Below, piece by piece: positions 55,778-64,000 of a DNA stretch of 64,000 bases. Source of the DNA: Cantharellus purpuraceus (Eukaryota; Basidiomycota; Agaricomycetes; Cantharellales; Hydnaceae); contig JALBUN010000023.1 in NCBI GenBank assembly GCA_025174535.1, positions 62,001 to 126,000 on the forward strand, given 5' to 3'. Each line of letters begins with the position of its first letter. Position 1 is the stretch's first letter. The notes under the pieces were generated by a model, which saw only the letters and a list, made by a program, of their open reading frames with translations, made no database searches and had not been told where the DNA came from. A program made the position numbers and the translations under genes.

Positions 55778-56985
55778 CTAGTTCATCTGCCGGATAAGTT
55801 TATTGATGTTCTCTTCCCTGTTGCCCTGGTCGCCACCCTCAACATAATGCTTGAACTTGCGTGTACGCCAGCCACCAGTAGGGTTCGAAAGCTTGAAAGG
55901 CCAGAGGAAGTTCGCAGCCTATAACAGCTTTAGTATTGGATAGCTGTATCTGATCATAATTGGCTCACCTGCTTGAAGTTTGGGCCGACAGTGAAGATCT
56001 CGTGCACAAGGTCTTCAACAGAGAGGATGTCATATTTGCCGAGAGCAGCTTCAATGACAGCGTTGTTGTCGAGCGGAATACGCTGCTTGTTCACTTTGCC
56101 ATAACCACGCTTGTATATCAGTTCACGAACTGATTTCAGATTCGGCTCGCTGTGAAAGAGTGAGATGCGATGAATCGCAAGTATAGCAGTGAACACACCC
56201 GTATGTGATGTAAGGTTCAACAAGACGGAGCATTTGCTGAGTGGGCTTGGTTACCTTGACGAACACACCGTTGTTTATCTGAAGCAGACGAAGCAGCTGG
56301 AGAATTTTGCGAGGCTTGGGGGCGATCTCATTGATACTGGATTCCACATTAGCTGAATTTATGAAAAGAAAAACCAAGACACACCCTCTAATCCGGACGA
56401 CGAAGTAAACCTTTGGTTGTGCTGGCACGTAGAAGTCACCAGCAGCGCGAGCAACACGCTTCAAGCGGATTTCTTCCCGCTCCTTCGCGCGATATTCCTT
56501 CACGAAAGTCTCGGCGCGCTTGAAGATGAGCTTACGTTTCGCCTTTTGTGCCTGTGAAACATGTCCACATTCAGTTTCTTGCAACTCTCAAAAGTAAAGA
56601 TAAAAAAGAAATGAATCAGTCCCGAAAGATGGTATAATTGAAAGGCAGCATCGCCGACATATCGACTAGCCGTTCTCCGAAAGTGTTCGTATGCATCATA
56701 AAGAGGTGCAGAGGGAATGGCTCGCACCTTGCGGGCAGCCAATGCAGCGGCAATCTTCTCCTCACGGATCTTCTCATTCTGCTTGCGCTTCTTGAGGAGG
56801 GTCTCCGGGACCTCGATATCCTAAGCAACTCGAATGTGAGTACACAAACAATTCTGCACCCTCAGTCTTGTTGCACTGACGGAGGCACTCGGGACACTGC
56901 AGTTATAACGTGCATGAGGTCCTATTGAGGCTGGCAGAGCAAATACATATCGACTTACGTTGTCGGGGACATCAGGAGGGAGGGT
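55778..56985 (-). CDS. RPL7: 60S ribosomal protein L7 (uL30)
   Basis: The gene is split by five or more introns. Recognisable blocks are [133 protein letters not shown] and [20 protein letters not shown], ending INKLIRQMN with the stop at 55778. The protein is a structural component of the large subunit. The 176-nt intron 56552-56727 contains a C/D box snoRNA. The start codon lies in a small exon upstream of 56985 that I could not fix; the frame from TLPPDVPDN has no ATG before a stop. The neighbour at 57145 is transcribed divergently. Confidence 0.93.
56611..56704 (-). ncRNA. C/D box snoRNA in RPL7 intron, candidate snR39b-type guide for 25S Gm805
   Basis: On the minus strand a C-box-like ATGATGC (56693-56699; 6 of 7 to the consensus) and a D box CTGA (56616-56619) lie about 75 nt apart in the 56552-56727 intron. 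Directly upstream of the D box is ACCATCTTTCGGG (56621-56633), perfectly complementary to the conserved 25S rRNA segment CCCGAAAGATGGT. The base five positions from the D box pairs with the G of CCCG, which corresponds to Gm805 in yeast numbering, the target I recall for snR39b. Yeast RPL7 introns host the related snR39 and snR59. The D box lies about 64 nt before the 3' splice site, usual for intron-encoded C/D RNAs. Terminal stem pairing is weak. Confidence 0.8.
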
Positions 56986-57144
56986 CTTGAGGTAGAGGAT
57001 GAGTGTGAGGAGAAACTAGCGGGATTCGAAAGCGAAAACTATACATGTGTGACTAAGCCTTTCCCACCCCTTCAAGCACGTCTCAAGTAAATCATCTCTT
57101 GCAGACTCTCAGGTAATGACTTCTATAGAATAGTATTTGAATCT

Positions 57145-58119
57145 ATGGACTTAGTGCTTGTTAGAGGGGAGGCGTTCAGGCGTCAGCGGAACCTCCAAGG
57201 GGGTCATGTAAGTGCACCATCCCTGGTGCAAGGGCCTTCCCTCCCACCTCTGTTCATCAATGAGGCAGAAGATGCTACGGTGAACGCCGAGCATGTACCA
57301 TCTCCTCCCGAGACTAGAACTTCTGGACCGCCTCCGCCCCGCAGTTGGATCCCATCTAGCCACTCATCATCACATACCACTTCCTGGCGCAGTCACGCTC
57401 TGTCTCTCATATTACGTCGCACCCCATCTTCTTCAGCAATACTGTACCCTCGTACAGCTTCCCGTGTACCGTCTCTATCCCAACTCTGTATGCAGATCTT
57501 GGTAACCGAATATGGTGGGATACCGCCTGAATTCTTCTACTATCTCCCGCGACATATTCTGCGGGAATACGTGCGTTACTGCGCTGTGTACGCTCCTAAC
57601 TTGCCCAAGGAAGATCTCGAGGCTCTATGGACCATTGATCATGCGGCCTCTGCCGACGGAGAATTACTCATTACTGGACCCTTTGCAGAGTCTATGTTGT
57701 CTCGCACTTCAGAGTTCTCTGATATAATTCCAAATGATTGGGAGTCCATGTCCGAATCTATTGGGTCGGATTCACTACCCGCTCTGCACACATTCATTGT
57801 CCTCGCGTCGCCTTTTCCTGCTTCGTTGACGTCGCTACTTCCTCCAACACTCACCCACATTGCATTACTGAACATCCCACAGATCCCACTACACTCCCTC
57901 CCAGCTCAGTTACCTCTTGTCACTGTCCTAGACCTCTCGTTCAACCCATGGCTAGGTTCGCACGCAGGCAAGCTTATCCGTCTAGAATGGAGGAAATGGA
58001 AGAAATTGCAATCACTTGGACTGCGCGGATGTGCCATAAGTGACGGTGATGCATGTTACCTTAAGAAAAGCGTCAATCGAGATAGAATGATAAATGTGGA
58101 GATTGTTTTTATTGAATAA
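57145..58119 (+). CDS. LRR-like / F-box-type protein of unknown function
   Basis: This is a single-exon ORF of 324 residues starting MDLVLVRGEAFRRQ. The N-terminal 80 residues are Pro/Ser-rich and disordered. The middle has a conserved-looking helical region (GGIPPEFFYYLPRHILREYV, YAPNLPKEDLEALW). The last third contains leucine-rich repeat-like segments (LPPTLTHIALLNIPQIPLH, VTVLDLSFNPWLG, LQSLGLRGCAISD). Such proteins are common in Agaricomycetes, often as substrate-recognition parts of ubiquitin ligases, but no F-box is obvious here. It is divergent from RPL7 with a short shared upstream region (about 150 bp). Confidence 0.8.
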   Translation: MDLVLVRGEAFRRQRNLQGGHVSAPSLVQGPSLPPLFINEAEDATVNAEHVPSPPETRTSGPPPPRSWIPSSHSSSHTTSWRSHALSLILRRTPSSSAILYPRTASRVPSLSQLCMQILVTEYGGIPPEFFYYLPRHILREYVRYCAVYAPNLPKEDLEALWTIDHAASADGELLITGPFAESMLSRTSEFSDIIPNDWESMSESIGSDSLPALHTFIVLASPFPASLTSLLPPTLTHIALLNIPQIPLHSLPAQLPLVTVLDLSFNPWLGSHAGKLIRLEWRKWKKLQSLGLRGCAISDGDACYLKKSVNRDRMINVEIVFIE

Positions 58120-58339
58120 CTTTTTTTCGGGTGACTTATGACCCTCTTGCGTGCGGAAACCATCGTCACATACTATGTAGGTCTGCACTCCTGCGTTCCA
58201 ATTGCTGTTGATTGTGCTCAGCAGTATAATAAGTGTCCATATTCCGCCTCCAACTGGCCTGATGTCGTATAATGGTGTGAATTCGAGAAGAATCCCCTGT
58301 TTCTCTACTTAGTGGAGGTACCAATAGAGCAAGTGGTTT

Positions 58340-59230
58340 CCGCAACAATCCGAGCAATTCCGTTATTCAATCCGCCTTAAAACAGTCCTTCCAACTCTCA
58401 ATGCTTCCGCACTCTCCATCAACGAACACCAGAGAGAGGGGTCTGCATCAAGTCATCTCAGCCTTACAGATCATAAGCGTGAGCATTGGTACAACAGCAC
58501 GCACCTCGCGTCGCTTCCTCTGCACATCTGCCCAGTAACCGCTCAACCACTCCTGTGCAAAAAATGTCTAGCCATGTAATGCGTATTGCGGGATCGAAAG
58601 AAGAAGTCACTTAAGAAAGGCGAGGCCCTCCATAATGTGCATCGGTTGGGGAAAATGCGGGCCATTTGTTCTCCAAAAAGCCACAGGTATCCGCATACAG
58701 TTTATCAGACTCCTCATCGACAGGTTGGGAGAGCTACCGAGGAAGAACTTCATACCCACCTTGCATCTAAAACAACCGAATAGAATGATAGACACAGGCT
58801 ATATTTCGTTGGGCCTGCAAGGACCTGGCATCCGTGCTATATGACAGACTTCGGGGGCCTGAGTCCCTGGAGTACCAAATACCAATTTCCCTCGATGCCC
58901 TTCGCTGTCTGCCCAAAGTCTGCAAAGATGACATGTTCATCCTCTTGCATCAAGAAGTTCTCAGGCTTGACACCCCCATGGTAATAGCCACATTGGTGAA
59001 TAGCGTGCAGACGATTCAGGCTATCCATGATATACCATCTGGCCAGGGGAGAATGGAGGATCCAGTGGTCGAGATTCCCCCGACACCTGTTGATTCTCAT
59101 GAACTCGCTGGAGCAACTTAAGAAGATAGTACGGAGCTTCTTCATAACAAACCCAGAAAATCCTTTCCTTGGGAAGGGACTTGGGGTGATGGTAAGTCCC
59201 CAAAGATGTTTAAATAGCTGTCATCGCGAC
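58340..59230 (-). pseudogene. protein kinase pseudogene
   Basis: The minus strand has a kinase C-lobe with a catalytic loop region (GYYHGGVKPENFLM instead of HRDLKPEN), an intact DFG (HVIFADFG) and the activation-loop end GTPGTQAPEV. The APEV block is in a different frame from the DFG block, and the next part (DARSLQAQRN) in a third. In-frame stops follow the later FLENKWPAFSP block. The N-lobe is not evident beyond about 59230. The segment near 58470-58560 reads WLSGYWADVQRKRREVRAVV and may be the C-terminal tail. The loss of HRD to HGG suggests the parent was already atypical. It is not translatable as one protein. Confidence 0.65.
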
Positions 59231-59884
59231 GTCGGACTCTTCCCATGACTGTACAAATGGGTAGGAGTGGGAGGAGGTTTATAGTAGCGTCCAACGTATG
59301 GTACCACGGTATCTGGTATCTGTAGATACAAGTGTTTATTGCGGTGTATTTCCTTCAACGATGAAAATCGATATCTGTTTTCAAATTCCAAGAATGATCG
59401 AGACCGTCGCCCCTCTTGAGCTCACGCTCGAATATTGGCCCATCAGCGCCACAAAATATTGTATTTGATTGATAAATTAGGGTCATAGTCAATACTTTGA
59501 CAAGCCGGTCAAGTTTTGCTCAAAAACTAATACCGATCATGGCACTGGGCAGCTATTGCATCCCTTGTTGTTGTTGTCATACCCTTCGCCACACCTAAGC
59601 CGATTCTTACTGGTGTCTCGCCAAGCCGCTCCCAAAACAATTGTATGTAAGACATCGTGCCTTCTCATTGCTTACCATAATACATCCATAATTGTATTTT
59701 TTTGCTTTTCAAGTTAGCCCGCGTGTCCGGGACAATGACTACCTTGTCCTCAGAATTAACAAGCCGCACATATACAAATACAATCAAGATCCTTAGGGAG
59801 TCACGACTCTGAGATGACCTGCGGAAATTGCATTGACATCGTAGCCTAATAAAATCAGCATTATCAATTGGAAGCACCTGGGGG
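59231..59884. other. intergenic region
   Basis: No gene model could be supported. TA-rich sequence surrounds the 3' end of the GPCR gene. Confidence 0.4.
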
Positions 59885-61355
59885 TCAAGGAGCCCTCGGA
59901 ACGTCGCTGAGAAGCAGGAGCCCAGGGCGGGTCCATATGAGTAAGAGGACATTGATAAGGCCGCTGAGACCAAATATGGAGATGATAGCAAATGTCGCTG
60001 CTGATGGAATCATGTCTTGAGGCGCTTCGGAAGTAAAGCTGATCCAGCGACCAATGGAAAGAGGAGCAACAAGTGCAATATAAGAGATTGGATAGCTATG
60101 TGACCCTCAAAAGTTAGGATATGAGAATATAAAAAGATCCCAAAAAACGGTTCAACTGACAGAAGCATGAGTAGGGCCTCGCGTGCGGGATTCTGAGATA
60201 TCTGAGATACATCCTCGTGGAAAACATCATTGCGTGTGCTGTTGTTGGTAGTGGCACGTGGTCGTCGACGAAATCGCACTCTCCATCCATTAGCATCAAC
60301 CGTGATGTTTCCTCGCAGGCAAAAGAAGAGAAGCACATAAAGTCCCAATGAAACAAGAGCGGTGAACCAAAGCCAAAAGTATTCACCAAAAATACGTTCA
60401 TTGGGGAATCGGCCTATCCAGCACCCTATGCTCAACAACCCGACGTCAGTTTATGAACACCTGGGAGCGTTCAGCTCACAGTACCTATGGCCTGTGTGTC
60501 AGAGAATACCCTACCCACGAAACCTAATGACTCACGGTGTGGGTGTATAAAAATCATCCCCTTTCGTTACGAGACTGGCGACAACAAAGATAGTGATATA
60601 GAGCCAGATGATACAGACTACGACGGTGGCAAGGAGGATCGCCTTCGCACCTCTCCGGAAAAAAATGATGAAAAAGGTGTGCACAGCAATTGCCTAAAGC
60701 ACATATGTGAGTATCCCTATGCTTTGGATGCGTATGCAATAGTACTTTCCAATGTCGCTAGGGAAACTCCAGTTTCACCGAATTGCTTGATCACACCTAA
60801 TAAGAAGAGCCTCAGGATAGGAAGGTGTCGCTACAGTTAGTTGCGAAACCACCTTGTGCTGTACAGGAGGAGCCACAGTTCACGTTTCCTTGCGCCACCC
60901 ATTTGATATCAAGTATGCCACCCAATGCTTGTAACAAGTCTGAAAGGAGAAGGGATCCCTGATTGTCATGTAGAGGTGAATGCGAATTTTGTGCGATCTC
61001 CGTAATTCTCGCACCATATAAACATCCAAAGGTGATTTGAAGATCCGCAAGTCCTTTGCTGGAATTTGTCCGTAGTTGCGCAAAACATTCCTCTTCTGAG
61101 GGATAAGTATGGGATAGCTTAAGAAAGACACTTTGTACTGACAGCAATCTTGCCGAATAGGAACAACAGAGCAATCCCCGACGCTAGACCTACTTCAGCA
61201 GCGATCTTTTGGACGAGGCAAAAAAAATAGATGGAATTAGTCTCTTCTCACGAAGTGTGATCGATACAACTTACAAAGAGGCCAAGTCTCTGACCACAAG
61301 TAAGAAACGTGGTACACTCTGTGTTGACTGGGAGAGAGCACTGAAAGTTTGCCAT
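59885..61355 (-). CDS. cAMP-receptor-like / Git3-type G-protein-coupled receptor
   Basis: The gene has many short introns, seven putative membrane segments and family motifs in order. The first exon (ATG at 61355) reads MANFQCSLPVNTECTTFL and GQRLGLF, spliced to IAAEVGLASGIALLFLFGKI (TM1). TM2 is GSLLLSDLLQALGGILDIKW, then GNVNCGSSCTAQG with the conserved Cys, VIKQFGETGVSLATL, AIAVHTFFIIFFRRGAKAI, VCIIWLYITIFVVASL, and GCWIGRFPNERIFGEYFWLW (the CW motif after TM4). TM5 ends at LLFFCLRGNITV. The third loop is basic (RVRFRRRPRA). TM6 and TM7 are SYPISYIALVAPLSIGRW and FAIISIFGLSGLINVLLLIW. The stop is at 59885. Such receptors act at the plasma membrane in nutrient or cAMP signalling. The ligand is unknown. 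Confidence 0.85.
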
Positions 61356-62295
61356 AAACCTGGCGTTATCACCCGAGATTTGAAAACTACAGCAAAAAAA
61401 AATCCTGGAAGTTCCTGGACAGTTCCTTATAAATGAGCGCGCCCCATAGCCCACATCAATGGCTGTGGTTAAGTTGTCGATCATTTATTGACGACAGATG
61501 TGATTTGAAAGATACACACCTATCTAATGGTCAACCATTGGCAAGACACAGGAGATCGCAGATAGAGACTTGTCTCATGGGAAATTCTGACGGCTATTCT
61601 GCCTGATACCAAAGAGAAGAGGTTATGCGGTATGTACACTGCTCCCTGGTAAGAAGTCGGAAATTTGATCAGAATGACACTTACATATTTGTTCCCGCGG
61701 GTCCGAAACAGTGGCTAACCCACCCTTGCTCTAGCCGCTGCTGTACGCTTTAAACGACTCGCTAGTCTAAGCATATTGCACCGCCTCCACATCCTCCTTT
61801 CTCTTTTTCATCAAGAGCATTTCATCTGTTCCTTTTCATGGCTCTGCGAGCACGCTAGAATATTGCGGCTTGGTGTTGCACTGATGTTTTCCTCTTTATC
61901 ACGTGAAATACCTAACCATGTTGCTGAACTACATAGGGTTGATTTACGCACGGCACTGGCTTCCAATTTCCTCAATTGGGCGCCTGCCAGTGTTGACTTG
62001 GTTTCTGCCTTGCAACCGATCCTCTGCAACAAACGAACGAATGTACATTACGACCCCATTCGACGTCTTCAGTGCTTATGCTCAAAGGTAAGACTGAAGG
62101 TGGAAAGAATAATCTTATAACAAGCCGAACTTTGGGATTACAAGCTACAGGTACACGCTCCCAAGTCTATTCAACGTATTGCACATACGCTTAACAGAAC
62201 TTCACATGCCAGACTGATGTTAAGAAGATTACATGCCACTGGAACCACAACACGCCTTCACCAATAATTGAGTGATGACCTCTGCCCTCCAGCGA
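61356..62295. other. interval between GPCR and RTA1-like gene
   Basis: A plus-strand open stretch at 61776-62120 starts MHRLHILLSLFHQEHF but has no matching motif, and a second frame reads MLLNYIGLIYARHW. Neither gives a gene model. The remaining sequence is unremarkable. Confidence 0.35.
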
Positions 62296-63641
62296 CTACT
62301 GACGCAACAACACTAATGGGTGCCACACGTTGAGGGTGAACATTGCAAGAACTATGGGAGCACCATCCAAGATGTTGAAATACTTCTCGGTAGTGATGAT
62401 ACGACCACTCCAACCACCTAACAGCTCGATCGTACGGTAGATAGACCTAATGTAGTCCCAGCGAGTCATGAATAAGATATGCTGGCCCCCGCGTAGCTCA
62501 TAATACATCCAGGGGACCACGTACCTCACGAGGACACACAAGGTAGCTAGTATCAGCCCAGTGGTCATAAGGGGCACCTGGCCTGATATGACCCCACTGC
62601 GTTGAATTTCTAATATCTTTTCATCTTCCATTGAGTATGATTCGTATTGTTCAAATGAGTCTGGCTTCAAGGGTTTCTGGACACGAAATCGGAGCAGAAA
62701 TTCTGTGGCAAGAAGGAAGTATAGCATGATCCCTGCTGCATCAGTAAATGATCAGATGGGTACCATTCTCCCATAGAAGGGAGAAGAAACAGCACTCACA
62801 GAGTTGCAGAAAAATACCTCCCAGCATGATATGTGACCCAGGATTGGGATCATTACCGTTCTGGAGCGCTAAGGATGCCTTGGCACCTCCCACAGCTTGA
62901 ACTATGAGCGCGATCACATCAGCGGATAAGAATGTGATGAGATCTACAATTAATCCATATAAGTCATGTCGAAAATTATTGGTTTACGAGGAAAAGGGTG
63001 ACTTGCATGCTTTTGGTGATAATCGGCTATATCGGGCACCAAGGAGGGTAATTATGCTCCCAAGGATCGTGTATAACCCAGCAGTCAGAAACGTCGGAGC
63101 GATGATCGTGGTTGAAATCCTATAAAACAGAGGGAGCAAATGGCATGAGCTTGTAGATAATGATATGCACATATGGACTCACTGCATCAAGAAGGCATTA
63201 ATTTCGTTAGGACTTTTACTACTCCATAACCTGGCTGACCACCCAAGTACTTCGCAAAGACCACACGTTGCGATGGTGGGAAGGATCCAAAAGGATCGTG
63301 GTCTGAAGCATATCATTTGACCGATGTGAAAAGCTGGAACAAGAGACTTTAGCCGAGCGCATAGACGACTACTTGAATTTAGCTTTGAGTAGCGCACCGG
63401 TGGTGATGCTAAAAAGCGCTACGTATAGCACACATATCCATGTGGTGGGTGTGTATCCATACGGAGAAGTTGATTGTACAGAAGTGCTGACGGACGTGTT
63501 GAGTGACTCTGGTAGATTAGTGAGCACATCTAGCCGGTCACTGTAGAAACTACTAGAACGCACGAGGGTCCATCTCAATGTGCTCGAGCCTCTTCTTGGA
63601 GTAATAGATGATAGAGGACAAAATTTGTGCGACAAAAACAC
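62296..63641 (-). CDS. RTA1-like (lipid-translocating exporter family) membrane protein
   Basis: RTA1-like proteins have seven membrane segments and are linked to lipid movement and drug resistance in yeasts. Exons encode SPYGYTPTTWICVLYVALFS, FHIGQMICFRPRSFWILPT, GLCEVLGWSARLW, IIAPTFLTAGLYTILGSIIT, SRLSPKA, DLITFLSADVIALIVQAVGG, GSHIMLGGIFLQL and AAGIMLYFLLATEFLLRF, ending with RSIYRTIELLGGWSGRIIT and APIVLAMFTLNVWHPLVLL. These are the family's typical blocks. The first exon from 63641 (MFLSHKFCPLSS) is long and Ser-rich before the first membrane segment; the true start could be in-frame further down. Introns of 50-70 bp fit the frame. Confidence 0.85.
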
Positions 63642-64000
63642 ACAGCTCAGAGCAGGGTCACGAATCGCGTGGGACTCCTTCTGAACTTTGGTGCACTCTA
63701 TACGTTGCGAGATGGCACTGCTTCATAGCTGGTAGGGACAGGGGAGCTGATATATTATCACCTGTGTCCCATGTCTCAATCCGTCACACGGCCGGTATGC
63801 ATAACCAATCTGATGTGGATAATTGAGTCTCGAATGCAAATAAATCGCAGAGGTATCTATACTTAAACGCAAGTACAATGAATGTTAGGACTTGATTGTA
63901 TGCTTACTGAATGCAATCCAAGAAATTTCTAACAATGTGCAGTATTTTCTTTTGGCCAAAAACATCAATTTCGAGCTCGGCTAGGCGCCGCGCCCATGGT
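63642..64000. other. end region of window
   Basis: This is the presumed upstream region of the RTA1-like gene. No further gene could be recognised. Confidence 0.4.

Noticed and set aside
1..64000. tRNA and rRNA genes, CRISPR arrays, bacterial operons.
   Set aside because: I scanned for T-loop motifs and regular repeats but found no complete cloverleaf, no repeat-spacer array, and no prokaryotic organisation.

Overview
This window looks like nuclear DNA of a mushroom-forming basidiomycete (Agaricomycete). The genes carry many short introns (about 30-180 bp) and encode families typical of that class: a class I hydrophobin, a DUF6535 membrane protein, a cAMP-receptor-like GPCR, an RTA1-like protein, a cytochrome P450 and small cysteine-rich secreted proteins. 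Families were assigned by reading motifs; no database search was run.

Layout. 0-12 kb: a broken coiled-coil gene with an inverted repeat, a frameshifted DUF6535 gene on the minus strand, a long gene-poor stretch with a tandem duplication, and an intact hydrophobin (8921-9496). 12-15.9 kb: a rearranged copy of sequences that also occur at 41-53 kb: a GH92 mannosidase fragment, then an inverted block with a small secreted protein gene (SSP1) and P450 3' exons. 15.9-40 kb: a nest of retrotransposons. Copia-1 carries Gypsy-1 inside it; both carry solo LTRs of one further family. Then come a Copia gag fragment, a displaced P450 exon, a decayed chromovirus, a mitochondrial insertion (cytochrome b exon plus group I intron ORF), a deleted Copia-2 and a near-complete Copia-3 with matching LTRs. 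Copia-3 sits inside an exon of another coiled-coil gene.

40-64 kb: gene-rich sequence with GH92 mannosidase, RidA, a nucleotide-sugar transporter, an apparently intact P450, SSP2 and SSP3, an AhpD/carboxymuconolactone decarboxylase-like protein, ribosomal protein L7 (uL30) with a C/D box snoRNA in an intron, an LRR-like protein, a kinase pseudogene, the GPCR and the RTA1-like protein.

Main observations. (1) An intronic C/D snoRNA in RPL7 has a guide matching the 25S rRNA site known as Gm805 in yeast. (2) A 5-bp target duplication (CTCAT) is split between 15.89 kb and 28.04 kb, as expected if recombination between two inverted solo LTRs flipped the 12 kb between them through a P450 copy. (3) All nine differences between the Copia-3 LTRs are CpG to TpG/CpA changes, and many element stop codons are TGA at likely former CGA codons, pointing to decay of methylated CpG. 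(4) Several Copia LTRs share a hairpin downstream of the TATA box although the stem sequences differ. (5) The chromovirus carries an antisense ORF with exact Zn2Cys6 spacing.
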